A stretch of 64,000 nt of DNA from Dunaliella salina (taxonomy: Eukaryota; Chlorophyta; Chlorophyceae; Chlamydomonadales; Dunaliellaceae): contig MU069698.1 in the NCBI GenBank assembly GCA_002284615.2, positions 88,391 to 152,390 of the forward strand, in the 5' to 3' direction. Made by a program: the position numbers and the translations under genes. The notes under the pieces were generated by a model. That model was not told where the DNA came from and ran no database searches. It saw nothing but the letters and a program-made list of their open reading frames with translations. Position 1 is the first letter of the stretch, and the number at the start of each line of letters is the position of its first letter. Shown here in pieces: positions 11,331-26,600 of the stretch.

Positions 11331-12281
11331 GGATCCTGCAAGTTGTGGTACACATGCATTCCAAATGTATGAGTCATCATACTGTGCTTCTGCTCTTCTT
11401 ACAATGTGCACACTGTTTTAACTTCTTTTTGGCACTTTCCCCCTTGTAGTGCTGTTCACCCCCAGACCAAGTTGCTCCAATCCCATTTTTGACTTCATGA
11501 GTGGTTTTATGGTGCAAAATGGGGCGGCAAAACTGGTCACAGAATCTGGGATGGTGCAGTGGCTGGGGAGATACAGGAGGTGGGTGTCTAGGCCTGCCTG
11601 GACCCCCAAAAATACGTGGAGTTCAATTTAAGATGACGGGCTTATTAAATGTAAATTAAAAAGTCCGTCTGCACTTGTTTTATGATCCAGGAGGAAGGAC
11701 ATACTGTGGCCAGGCTGCTTCAGCTGCAGGCTGGGAACATGCTGAGTGGGTGGCCATGGCAAGGGGTCTGGTGCGCACGCAGCTCACGCATGCACCCCAG
11801 CCGGCCCGATGGGTGCACTCCCGCACTCAAGGAGCACATGCAAGGGCCAACAAGGTCAAAATGCACGCATTTGAAGCCAAGGAACACCTCTGCAGCACAC
11901 CTGACACCACCCCTGCATGCTCATCACCGAAACGCAAAACACTGGACAGCTGACCATGCGCTGCTCCAAACCTTGCAGGCCCTGGGTTGTAGGGTGGCTC
12001 TAGGCACATGTGAGGTCTGGTAAAGTTTTCAGGGGGGTGCATGCAAGGGCTAGGGAGCACACAAGTAGCTCTTTATGTTGTCAATGCATGTGCAAATTTT
12101 TGCTCTGCCACGACTATCAACACACTTTCAGCATGCTACCACACCCAGCATACATTTACCCCCGGAAAATGAGCACGTTTCCCCCCGCGGGCACCCACAC
12201 ACCTGCACACTCCTAATTTCCCACACACAACCCCTTCAAAACATCATGCTGGACCCCCATGCCGAGTTTCGTGCTAAAACA
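11331..12281. other. No gene seen
   Basis: The 3' flank of LINE-A. Short open frames exist but none shows a recognised domain, splice pattern or repeat match. The last stretch before the gap is C/A-rich. Confidence 0.5.
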
Positions 12282-12537
12282 NNNNNNNNNNNNNNNNNNN
12301 NNNNNNNNNNNNNNNNNNNNNNNNNNNNNNNNNNNNNNNNNNNNNNNNNNNNNNNNNNNNNNNNNNNNNNNNNNNNNNNNNNNNNNNNNNNNNNNNNNNN
12401 NNNNNNNNNNNNNNNNNNNNNNNNNNNNNNNNNNNNNNNNNNNNNNNNNNNNNNNNNNNNNNNNNNNNNNNNNNNNNNNNNNNNNNNNNNNNNNNNNNNN
12501 NNNNNNNNNNNNNNNNNNNNNNNNNNNNNNNNNNNNC
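12282..12537. other. Assembly gap
   Basis: A run of N. Neither flank is a simple repeat, unlike the other two large gaps in this window. Confidence 0.99.
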
Positions 12538-14673
12538 CCATTTTGCTCGTGCTGCTTTATCATACTATGCCAAGAATTTATCCCAAGTCAGGGACAGGGA
12601 AATAGCACTCCACATCTTTTATGTCATGTTTTGAGTGGGCAAAATGACCAAAATGGGCAAAAAACGCACATTTTCAGGGTCAGCTTGCCTATCTGGGAGA
12701 TGTCCCCCACAAATAGCATGTCTATAGATAGCTCTCAATAGCAGGCATCTGTCAAAATTAAAATGACAACATTTGGGCAGCTCCCTGGCCAGTTATGAAA
12801 GAGTATGTGTGGAAACCCCATGATCTGATCTGAAACGAGGTTGGGAGCTCCTTTGACCCCCCTCCTGGGCCGATTTTCGAAATTCCAACTTTGCAGCCCT
12901 AAACATTTATCAAATGTGCACCTGTTATCAATTTTCAAGTCATTCGGTGAAAGTCACCTCGGGGCATGAACAGCACTACCTTGTCATGCAATTAAGCTGG
13001 GGCTGGCACTTCTCCTTCTTACATTCCATAGTGTGCTGCTTTACTTCTTACCACACTCCAGATCAACCTTACTTAGAATCCACACAAGCCACACAAGGCA
13101 ATTTTATATTCCATGCACAGCTATGCATTTCTATTCCATTCACAATTGTGCAATCTATGCACAATTGGATTAGTATTGGATCTAATTTTGATGCCTCAAC
13201 TGCAATTATGTTGATGCATCTTCACATATTCATGAACTTACTTTCAGTGTTGTCTCTTCTACAAACTCCTCTGCGCGCTTTGGCCCAGCAGTCATGCATT
13301 CCCTGAAGGCTTCTCTCATTAAGTTCCTAGGCTGAAATGAAGATGAACCACAGTTATATGATGATGACATGCTCATTTAGTGTCGTGTCAATTTTACAAT
13401 TGATTCGTGTTGCCAAGTCAGTACATCTTACAAAACATGATCTGAGCATGACAATGAACAATTAAGGCTATGATGAGTTTTGACGTTGAGTTGGGTAGTT
13501 TGTCTGTATAGCACACTGGATGGTGCCAGTCAAACAGGAAAAACCTTGACTTTAGAAATAAAAGAAAAGTTTCATGAATTTACATAGTTCAACCTACAAC
13601 TTCGCAAGAGTTTGTCCAGGACATTGCCTACAACTTCACAACAGTTTGTCCAGGACATTACCTACACTTTCACAACAGTTTCTCCAGGACATTATAATGC
13701 CCTGAAGATCCCTGAAGAGGAGGGAATCAAAGGAAACTAAAAAGACAAAATAAATTGAAGGGCAATGGGCAAACCATCAATGAAGAGGAGAAAAGGAGGC
13801 AAAACAGAGGAAAAGAAAGGGCGACATTGCTTGCGTTACCTGACTGTGAGGACAGATTCGCCGAGCACAAGGTGCTGTTACCAAGCCAAACTATCCCTGT
13901 ATATACATGCCAGCTGGACATAAATGCCAGCTGGATATACATGCCAGAGAAAGAGCCATCTCCATATTCCTCCAAGAGTTAGATCCAGATACAGTCTCAC
14001 ACATTCTCAATGTAACATTTCGTATTAAAGTGAATTTCTTCCCAACTATGAGGGTAGTGTGCACACAAAACTCCATGGAAGCCCAGGGTACCACCAAAAG
14101 GACTAAGGAGGGCAGACAAAATAGAGACATAGAGAATCTTAGTTTGGTCCAGGTCTGAGCGTAAATTCATCAGCACAGGAGCAGGAGCAAGAACAGGAAG
14201 ATTGGAAGAGATCAAGCCTGCAGAGGGAGGCCATAGACAACCCTCTATGCCTTTCTTGGTTGTCGCGAGGGCTCTCTTTTGGACAAGCCTTGTACACCTT
14301 CCCCTCCCTTTCTTCCTTGAATACATAATGACCAAGGCCTACCAATTATGTTCGAGGCTCACAAACGGACCACCCATCAAAATATGACACTGACACACAA
14401 AGACATTAATATAGCAATTACTTCCCCAACATTATTTAGTAAGGGAAAGGTAAAAGCAGCATTGGAACGAAGAAACCCGTGTAAGAAATCTCACTTCTAT
14501 GTGCACCTGCTCAAAAGGGACCAAGCATGTGTCTCTTTGGATGAAGGAGATGGGAGCATTTAAAAATGAGGGAGAAATTAATTTAATTGTTGTGGGCAAG
14601 CAAAGGGCTTGGCACCAGAACACTGAAATTTTAGCAGGTCATACGGCAAAGTGATGTTCACGGCTCAAAGGGC
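12538..14673. other. No gene seen; 3' flank of the dioxygenase gene B
   Basis: Apart from the minisatellite at 13593-13694 and a small internal repeat (catgccagctgg at about 13907 and 13927), I see no exon or mobile element here. The last part presumably includes the 3' UTR of the minus-strand gene whose stop codon is at 14674-14676. Confidence 0.45.
13593..13694. repeat. 34-bp minisatellite, three copies
   Basis: Three contiguous 34-bp units start at 13593, 13627 and 13661 with the consensus cctacaacttcacaacagtt, then tgtccaggacatta. Divergence among units is about 10 percent. Confidence 0.9.
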
Positions 14674-17740
<3,067 letters not shown>

Positions 17741-17960
17741 TGTGTGCATGCACTTGACAAGGATCGAGATGGCGTCAATTGCAAAATCCAATTTTTTGGA
17801 TTTTCTCCTCAAAATCAAGTGTGCTTTTATTAATAAATAAAACGCTTGTCTCTGTGGCAGCAGCAATGTTGTAACATAGCAGATATCTTAAACGAGCAAG
17901 CATCGTCACTTCGTAGAAATTTTTATGCGGGAGTGAGCCTGTATGCACACACTCTTGAGA

Positions 17961-17967
<7 letters not shown>

Positions 17968-17998
<31 letters not shown>
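17968..17998. repeat. (AC)n microsatellite
   Basis: About 15 AC units, preceded by a short GC-alternating run. It lies about 230 bp upstream of the gene B start codon and reads (GT)n in that gene's sense strand. Confidence 0.95.
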
Positions 17999-18000
<2 letters not shown>

Positions 18001-18357
18001 AGAGCTGAGTTCCTGGAGCAGCCTACAATGAATTTGCCTTGGCATAAACCCTTGTCTACATCACCAAATTCCATATCTGGCCACCCACTGCACCAACTTC
18101 AAGTTGGGTACTTGGGTGCTTCTTTGTGATTTCGGGTCCTTCAAGTTGTTGTGAGAAAAGGAAATCATTACAGAAAGACAAAGTGAGAAGACCAAGTAGT
18201 TGGTGTTATATGGCGATTCCAGCCAATTTTCCCGTAAAAAGCATCAAATTGGGGATCAAGAGCCATGCGCTGTTAGCAATCCTTGATCCCCACCAGCCCC
18301 TTCCTGTTCATTACCTCTTTAAGAAAGGGGGAAGTGTTTTCTGCTATGCAGCGGCAG

Positions 18358-18426
<69 letters not shown>

Positions 18427-19299
18427 CAGCAGCACGTATCAGAGCATTGTCAATACAATTGGCAGCTGGCCTATCACTGTGGCTCACATGACAGGACCTG
18501 ATCCCTCAGGAACTATGGCCATGAAAACCCTCTCATAAGCAACAATTTCTCGACTTGTGGAATGGAAGCAGGTTTGAACTGTGGTTGAAGATGCTCTCGA
18601 GAGAATTCTGTGTGTTTAGGACCTCCCTCCCCTCTTCCCTGACATGCAGAATTCCCTCCTTGCTGCCCTGATGCAGTATTGATTGTTTCAATCAAAGAGT
18701 TCCGTGAACTGACTACCAGTCCTTTTTTCCTTTTCCATATTACTCGGAAAAGGAAAAGCTACGCAAGGGGTAACCCCAAACATCATGGGAAGGAACATTT
18801 TAGGTGCAAACACGGTAATGAACCCCTGCAGATTTGAACCCGGTATCATTTGAGAAATTGGGGGGGGTCCATCAACCTGGCTAGCTCCTTCCAGGTCACA
18901 GGCACACCCTTCAAGTTTTGTGGAGGCCTAAGAGCCAGCTTGAGGAAATCACCATGACCAGAACGGCCATCTTTCAGAGGCCTCAGCTCAAGTGACCAGC
19001 CATACCATTTTAGTAGTTGTAGACGGGGCCATTTGCACCTCTCACTGTGCTTTTCATGCAAATCACAAACTCTGCTAGCACCAGACCAGCTTTCTATCAG
19101 ACTTCTTTCGACCATAATCAGCCAGTTCAGAATCAGGGTCTTGTTAGTAATGCACCCACTCTTCCTTAATTGCCGTGCGTAGGTTTTTACTGCTTAGTTT
19201 TTTTTCCATTTCTTTTCTCCTCTTGGTTCAATCCTCTCTCATTTGAGGGTACACACAATACCTTAGTCAAGTTTTTTTCTCTTTTCTTTGCAGTTTGCC
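17999..19299. other. Upstream flank of gene B; no confirmed gene
   Basis: The region holds the CAG/CGG tract at 18358-18424 and a short LINE-B-type 3' tail relic near 18720-18780. A minus-strand open frame of 89 codons runs from 19115 to 18846 (containing KWYGWSLELRPLKDGR). Part of its DNA (18910-18990) resembles 53050-53200 inside LINE-B copy 3, so it is probably retroelement-derived rather than a host exon. The family was not recognised. Confidence 0.4.
18358..18424. repeat. Compound (CAG)n(CGG)n trinucleotide repeat
   Basis: About 13 CAG units pass directly into about 9 CGG units. In one forward frame this reads poly-alanine and in another poly-glutamine then poly-arginine. No supporting exon structure was found, so it is treated as a simple repeat. 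Confidence 0.95.
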
Positions 19300-20760
19300 A
19301 ACAGAGTCAAGCTTGGCAGCAAGCCTATGACACAATACCTGGAGAAGCATTATGGGCTCATCTTCAAAGCAATTGCATGCCAACTTGCTTGCTGGCTAAT
19401 CGGAAAGCACCTGTGACAATGGTGAGTATGTCTTGGTGGATGATGGAAAGCGAGCACGTGTGCATTGTGCTTGCTTACAGACTGGGGGTCAAACAAGGCT
19501 GCCCATTTTCTCGCCTGCTTTTCTCCCTGTGCATCAATGATGTTGATTTCTCAACAGAAAATGCAAGAGGTGCAGTTAAAAGAAAAAGAAAAAGAAAAAC
19601 AATGTATGCGAACTCTCCCTACAGTTCTCCCCTGCAGTTACAGGTGCAAGGGATTTTCAGTTATCCACATGTTAATTGCAGATGACCTATGCCTCACTGC
19701 CAATCACCCTAATGAGCTTCAGCGCATGCTGGATAAGTTGCACGGGTATCCACAGAGGACGGAGTATAAGGTTGTGCACTTTAATCCAAAAGGAAATACT
19801 GTACCCACTTGTGCACTTGATGGAGCACAGCTTGTGCGCGCGCGTCATTTAAGTTTTTTAGGACGCTTTTTACAAAACACATCGATCCCCTTTCTTGGCT
19901 GGATGTAATCGTGCTAGGCAACTTGCATGTGACTGTAAGCAGGCGGATAGGCCTAATACCGTGTTTTGGCTGACTATGGCACATGCTCTTCCTGCATGGT
20001 GTATGCTAGCCAAATTTGGGGTACTGGATGGCCTGCCCATTGCAGGCTATGCACTTGTATCATTGAAGCGTATCCCTTGAATTAAGCGGACTACATTAAG
20101 TTGGTCTGTGTTGCGTGAGTGCAGGTTTGAACCATTGCAATTTTACTGGTTTCGAGCTGCTGTCGGATTTTATAACTTTGCATTGGTGTGAGTAGTTTTG
20201 AGGGACTGGACAACACACACAGCATTTACTCATCCCTCCAAATTAGCTAAACATCACAACTGGATGGCACTTCCTTTTAGACAAACTTCTGCTATGGCAA
20301 ACCCTTCCATGTCCCTAGGCATCTTTACCTCGATTTAGATAGACATATGCAGAGAAACATAGCATGCTTCCGATTGCACGCTCATAAGCTTGGAGTGGAA
20401 ACAACTTATTGGCAAGGACATGCACCTCAATGTGATCTGTGCACTTCAGAACAAAACAATAGCATGATAAAGGGCATGTTATCTTCCTTTGCTCTTGCAA
20501 CTTCTTGTGTTTTCTTAGAAAACAAGAATGCACGTCTTTTTGCTGCCTTTTCTGCTCACAGAGTTGTGTTAGATGACACAGGCCTGTACTCCTTTTTATT
20601 TTTCTGGTGCATGTTCTCGGGATGCATTTCAATTCTTCCAAAACCAAGATGCTGAGACCTATTTTTTAATCTCTGAGCTAGTGGATTTAATTCAGCACAA
20701 CGAGCAGCCATCCTCCCCCTGGCCGAAACTTAATTTCCCTAAAGTAATGGAAAAAAATCT
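19300..20760 (+). mobile_element. LINE-A copy 2, degenerate reverse transcriptase and C-terminus
   Basis: This is homologous to 9690-11310. Landmarks: QAYDTIPGEALWAHLQ near 19320, GVKQGCPFSRLLFSL at about 19486, IADDLCLTANHP near 19676 (tyrosine of the YADD box replaced), FEPLQFYWFRA near 20128, RLHAHKLGVETTYWQ near 20365 and CDLC at about 20430, with ISELVDLI near 20670. It is broken by many frameshifts and 5'-truncated inside the reverse transcriptase. A purine tract (19580-19600) lies inside it. The CDLC knuckle shows the ancestral Cys/His motif that the longer copy has lost. Confidence 0.85.
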
Positions 20761-22185
20761 GGCAGGCTTGGCAGAAAACACCCCCAGCGAGGTCCAACAT
20801 CAAACGCAACTTCTAGAAAAAATATTCATGAAAGATTATTGGAAGAAATGTCTGGTGACCTCTTACTGCAAGATCGCCTTCCTGGCAGTTTTGTTATATG
20901 ATGCCAAAGGCTTAATCACTGGCAGCAAGTAATTGGAAATCACGTAAATATTGTGCCATTCACAAAGCAACATGTTGCACAAAATGTCGTGCAACATTCT
21001 AGCCCTTCTGATCACCAAAGAGCCCGTCAAAGATCCTGATGTTAGCAAGTAAAGAAGATAAATCTTGCAGGTTGATCCTGAAGGCACTCGGTGTAGCACC
21101 TGTTTGAGTAGCTTGCCCAAGTGATCTCAGGTCGTTCTCTGCCATTAATTCGAGCTGGGAGATGCCAGCTTTGAGCCACCTCAGGCCTGTCTCGTATGGA
21201 CGTAAGGCCGCATCTGGGCACAGCAGCATGGACAGCAAAAGTATGGGATGATGAGCAACTTGTGCCGAACATATGAATTTAGGGGGCATTGCACCAGAAG
21301 GGATCAACAGGCCTACCACTGGATATGTTCTTACCCGAATTTCTTCTCAAATCTAACCATGCCAACCATTATTTAAGTATGTTCACCAAAAAAGCATGAG
21401 AATCGGAGGTCTTTAGATCACTCTCCTGGCCTCAGATCACCAAAAAAAAGGGCCCACAACTCCACAATAAGACCATTTTTCACTTCCATTTTCATGTTTG
21501 TAACCCCCATATGTTATGGTAACATCCTGCTTATTCAAAAAGAAGGAGGTCCCAAAATGACCTTTTTGGCACCCTTATGCTGCGAAGTCTCTTACGGGAA
21601 ATGGCTGAAATTCTGTATCTCACCAACCACTGGGTCTTTTCACTCTTTTTTTTTTTTGCGATGATATTACTTTGGGGCAAGGACACCAAAACACAAAGAA
21701 ACATCCAAATTGGTGCAGCAGATGGTCCGAAATGGAGATTTGGTGGAAAAAACAGGGTCTACGCCATGGCCGATGAGGCAGGTGACCGGCGCTTTACAAA
21801 CTTTAGAGCTGCAGAAGAGGAACCCAAGTATGCAAAGTGCCAGTTTTGGCACACATACTCCTGGCAGGGAACATTTGAAAAGTACCCCTATTTCAGGCCT
21901 CCGGCGCCCCCCTCTGGCATTGTACAGGAAACACTGTGACTCTCCACGCCATAGTAGGTATTGGCGTTCCTTGTTATCCTGGACACACTTAGAATCAGTT
22001 TTGGCATGAACGAACTCCATGCCTGCTTTTCAGTGTACGTGCAGAAAAGCTTGCTACTATCATAGTATGGAATGTGCCCTTGAAAACAAAAAAAAATGCC
22101 TCTCACAGCAAGGTTCTGGAGCCGGGTGCTTCCACTGGAAGTTCCATTCACACTTTCAATGCCCGCTAGCCTTCTCAGTTTTTAC
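20761..22185. other. Probable intron or 3' region with one candidate exon
   Basis: No repeat family was recognised. The candidate exon at 21002-21262 is listed separately. If that exon belongs to the secretory-protein gene at 23672-29015, the rest of this stretch is its intron and 3' UTR. Confidence 0.35.
21002..21262 (-). CDS. Candidate last exon of the unrecognised secretory-protein gene
   Basis: A minus-strand frame encodes a leucine-rich helical tail (segments LLSMLLCPDAALRPYETGLR, AGISQLELMAENDLRSLG, and NIRIFDGLFGDQKG before the stop near 21002). Amino-acid composition looks coding, and the position is where a 3' exon of the minus-strand gene would fall. Plausible acceptors (after CACAAG near 21262 or CCCAG near 21216) do not match the phase-0 end of the last confirmed exon at 23672, so at least one intermediate exon would be needed. 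No domain recognised. Confidence 0.3.
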
Positions 22186-23329
22186 GTCGGAAAGTTTCAT
22201 TCTCTGAACCTGCTTTGATTCAAAGGGATTGCCTCTGATAGGCTTTGATTCAGCCACATAGGGGGTGTCTGACTCAGTCAAATAGCCAGCCCCCCATTCA
22301 GATGCCCTTTTTTCCAATTCAGACCCTCTGATCCCTAGCCGTCCCAGACTGCTCGGTCCCAGAATGTCTCCAATTCAGACCCCCCATGTGAACAAAAGAG
22401 CGGAATAGGAATTGAAATTGGATCTTTTGGTTTGCAGTTGTGCACTCCTACTGAACCATGGGTCTAAGTGCTAAACCGTAAAAGGAATTGAAGTATATAT
22501 AATTGATAATCCATTTCTTACCCTGTACACAATGAGCTCATCCGTAGGCTGTGCATGCGCAGGATAAGCCCTACTGTTGGCAAAAGGCCTTGCAATATGT
22601 TTCCTCACCATCAACAGTGGCAGGTGGAGAAACACACCATCTCTTGCATCACAGACTTAGCACCCTCTGACTCAGAGCCATTTCAGGAGGTAGTTCTGAA
22701 ACAGATGGGTGTTTTCTTCGTCAGAACTTTGCATGGGAACCTAGATGAATTGGCCTGATTCTGAGAAAATGGACTCTGATTCAGAGGCAGTTCAGACATT
22801 GAGTCAAAAGGCAGATGGGGCAAAGTTTGAATCAGACAAACATTACTCTGATTCAGGAAGCCTTCAGAGGGTCCATCACAAGGCAGATGGGAACTTAGAT
22901 GAAGTGTTCTGACTCTGAGGAGTTGAACACTGATCCAGAGGCAGTTCAGACATTGTGTGAATAGGCAGATGGGGTAAAGTTTGAATCAGACAAACATTAT
23001 TCTGATGCAGAGCGCCTTCAGAGGGTCCATCACAAGGCAGATGGGAACTTAGATGAATTGGTCTGACTCTCAGAAATTGAACACTGATTCAGAGGCAGTT
23101 CAGACATTGTGTGAATAGGCAGATGGGGTCAAGTGAATGTTAGTCCAAAGCAGACCAGGTTTATTCTGATTCAGAACATCGTCAAAGGCTCTTAGTGATG
23201 CTGCTACAGCGGCAGCCTCTGACTCAGACCATCTTGCCTCTGATTCAGATTCCTTTCAGAGGCACCCTCTGAGTCAGACCCCCTTCAGTCCAATCAGAAC
23301 TGGAACCAGAGAAACCATAACTTTCCGAC
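22186..23329. mobile_element. CTGATTCAGA-rich element with terminal inverted repeats, copy 1
   Basis: The left end GTCGGAAAGTTT.. followed by TTCTCTGA and the right end (reverse complement GTCGGAAAGTTATGGTTTCT) form a terminal inverted repeat of about 23 bp. The 1144-bp interior is filled with ctgattcaga-like motifs in both orientations. A non-motif block at 22533-22722 (gagctcatccgtaggctgtg to agatgggtgttt) is shared with 41906-42090 and 63913-64000. There is no open frame with a recognisable transposase, so it would be a non-autonomous DNA transposon. No clear target-site duplication is visible. It sits downstream of the exon at 23672, probably in an intron. Confidence 0.75.
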
Positions 23330-23495
23330 ATAGACCTTGTAAAAGTTAAGAGGACTCCTTCAGCTCTTGTGTCTCCTTTACGAATTGATGTATTTAGAGA
23401 TTCCTCTGCCTTTATAGCTTAACAGGAAAAAAAGAAGTCTATGCAAGCTGAAGTCCGTGTGCATTAAGCAAAGGCTCCATGACTGGCAAGCTAGC

Positions 23496-23650
23496 CGAGC
23501 GCTTCATATACTTCCCTCCAGATCCCCAGTAGCCTTCCTGTCTCATTTCTTGTGGTGGAGGGGTTCACGGCCCTTCTGGGACAATGTAGCTCCTTTGCCT
23601 GAATTGACGTAGGGAGAATTCCCCTGCCTAGGTCGTTTTTCTTTTCTTTT
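23496..23650 (+). mobile_element. Short LINE-B 3' insertion with 10-bp target duplication
   Basis: A 155-bp insertion is flanked by GCAAGCTAGC at 23486-23495 and 23651-23660. It carries only the LINE-B 3' UTR (cctccagatcc, tggtggaggggttcacggc, aattgacgtagggagaa) and ends in a TTTTC tail. It lies about 20 bp inside the intron after the donor at 23671/23672 of the minus-strand gene. Confidence 0.88.
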
Positions 23651-23671
23651 GCAAGCTAGCAGAAGCCTCAC

Positions 23672-26600
23672 TAAAGCTTTATATCTTTCCTGATTTTCCC
23701 CTGTTGTCGAGAACACAAGCATTGTGGTAAAGGACACAAAGGTATTGTAAGCACTCACAAGCTGGCAAAGTTCTTTGCTGTGGCACTTAATCTGCAGCAA
23801 CCGACCTGTGAGTGGGCCTCCATCTTGAGCACGCTGCTTCAATGCTCTGTTGGCCTGCACAAATATAACATTGCACGACAGCAGCGTTTGCAAAGGCCAA
23901 GCTTCAAGGGACTTGGACTCATGCAAATAAGACACACATGAATGTGCAGTTTGTTGCACCCTTCTAGGATTGGTCCATGTGCATCTCATGTTATCACACA
24001 CCTGGTCAACGACCTTGTTGGCCTCTTGCAGCTGCTCCTTGTACCATTTTTTTGCTTGATCCCTGTGGGTAAGAAGAAAAGATGGAAAGCCTACGCTGGG
24101 CATAGCCAGCATGCAGTAAGGAAAGGCCCGACAGTCAGCACTGAACTGAGAGTGAGTCCCACCAGTTCACTGGTTCCCTGTGAGGAAGGAGAGAAGTGCT
24201 CAAAATCCCAAAACACAAGGAAACACAGCTTGGTTGATGGAAGCATTGCAACAAGAAGATCATAACAGGCGTCTGTAGGAAAGTAACTACATTTGAAGGA
24301 GAACTTGGAATGCAAGTCGACTCATCAACATGCCCCTATGGAATTCAATATGAACTTAACTAAAATGATCTCAATGGCAGATCAAGCTCATCCACCTTGC
24401 ATCTCCAAAAAAACCTTCCCCATCCAAAAAATCAAGCTGGTCTAATAGAGAGCTGCTGCGGAAGCCACTCGAGGACTGTTGCATTAATCCCTCAGATAGG
24501 CTGCTTGAGCTGGTGTTGCTCACCTACAGAGAGCAGGAAGGAGAGCATGAGACAGGGGGCAAATTTTAAAAATGCGCAAGCCATACAGGATTTTTGCACT
24601 TGTTGCAAAACAGCAAGGGGCGAAAGAAGCAATGCAACAGTGTCAACTGTAACACAGGTGTTGCTGAAGAACAAGCCTTCAATGAAGCCTGAACAACAAG
24701 CCTTAATTTGAATGCACTAAAGCTGTTACAATCCACCCTATCCTCCTGGGTGTAGGTGGAACTATTTACACTGAACATACCCTGAAGCAATTCAAACAAC
24801 TAGGACTGGATCACCAACGTGCCACGAAGCTTGCTCAACAACTTCATGCCCATTCTGTTCAATATGCCCACAAACTAGTCACCACACGCCGCGCTATTGA
24901 AAACAAGAATACTTCCCACAGCCAGGTTCTAGAGCCAGGTGCTTCAAGTAACCCTCCAGATCCACATTAGCATTCTCTTTTTCATATATTGTCGTGGAGG
25001 GGGCATACAGCTCTTTTTTGAGCCTATGTGTCTCCTCTTCCTTTATTGATGTAGGGCGATTTTCTCTGCCTACGTAGTTCTTTTCTTTTCTTTTCTTTCT
25101 TGAATGCATCTCACCAAGTCCTGCAGTGACTCAAGTAGGCTGACAGTGGGGCCCGTGGGGAGTGAGAGCTGCGTGCCATTGGCCAGGCTTAGGCTGTACA
25201 CGCCACCCTCGCCAAGCAGCCCAGAACTGTCCTCTTCAGATGGGATGAGGTCATTCAGGCGGGCCATCAACCGGTCAAGGATAGGCTCTGAAGTGTTGGA
25301 TGCTTCTTCCTCAAATCTAACCCTCTGCACTCTCTGCAGGAAAGTCTCTACCACTCTGGGCGAGAAGCCTGCATCCGTGCTGTCACTCCTCATGTCAGAA
25401 GCACCATCTGAAGGAACGACAGAAGCAGCATTTGAGCTGGTGTCGCTAACCTGAGGAGTGAAGGAAGGAGCATGTGACAAGGAGGCAGATTTAGAAACGT
25501 GCATGTGGGATAGGAGTTTTGCGTTTGTTGCAAAAAGGCTAAAGGAGCAACGCAACGTCCATATTACAAAATTCCCCCCACACAATTCATTGCTACAAAG
25601 TCAAAGCCCACTCTGGCATAAAAGGCAACGAGGGGGCCGATGCCTGCACTCGCACAGCAGCCTTCACAGACACCACCAACATTGTACTTCCAGATGCCAG
25701 GGACCCATTCCACAATTTCTATTGGCTCTCATTGAAGACCCTTCACACACGAAATGATGGCATGCGCCGCTCCCATGCTTTCCCAATCCATACCTCACCA
25801 ACCTGACAAACTTATAGTACACATGCACAAATTTGACTCTGCTGATACTTCTGGCTACGATTACAAAAGATGGCAGAAGCTCAACTCTGCCCCGTCATGT
25901 GCTTCCCCATCCACCACAGTCAACATCCAAGCTCACAGTCCAACTTGTCAACTTGCTAACAAGAGGTTAGCAATTCCTTCTGGAAAAAACCTGAGATTAC
26001 CCTTAAACAGCAATTAATGTAATAAAGTACCAAAACTGTACACACAAAAATATGCTTTCAAATTCAACTGTTCTTCCAGTTCTATAAGATGCCCACTCTG
26101 TGGTGAAGAAGACAACGTGGATTACATACTCCTCAGATGTACCAACTCAACAATGAGTGGGATGCACACCAACAGACACCATGCAGGCCTTAGTCTCTAT
26201 GTGAATGTCCTCAGTAAAGGCCGGTATGGCTCATCTCTTATTGGTATGGATGGATGTAGCAAAGAGACACTCCATGAACAGGGCATGCAAGTCTCTGAAA
26301 ACACGAGGCATTCCTGATTGGGTGTTCTGTAATGGTGCTGGCTCTTCAGCCCACTTCCAAAGCCGTCCGAATGCTCTCTTTATGCGCTCTGTACCAGGCC
26401 GACCTGTCCACCATGATCCCCCTAACATCCCTGATCGTGACAGGGACCTCCGCCTTGTTGAATTGAAATTCTGTCCCGACACCAACCCCTTCATCACTTT
26501 GGAACGTGCAGCAGCTCGACATTCCAACACTGCAACCAGACTTAAATCCCGCAGCTCAAAAAATCCAAACAGGAATAACAAAGTGACTCTGCATATCATC

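Noticed and set aside
18126..18491. Open frame with a long alanine run over the CAG/CGG tract
   Set aside because: The open frame is a product of the trinucleotide repeat. No splice sites, conserved flanking sequence or homologue support it, and the alternative frame reads Gln/Arg equally well.
22186..23329. CRISPR-like array from the regularly recurring CTGATTCAGA motif
   Set aside because: Motif spacing is irregular, both orientations alternate, there are no unique spacers of constant length, and the context is a eukaryotic intron.
23543..24112. A single 189-codon minus-strand gene
   Set aside because: Only 24062-23672 is coding, as an internal exon with matching phases. The frame beyond the donor at 23671 runs through a LINE-B tail, so its stop is incidental.
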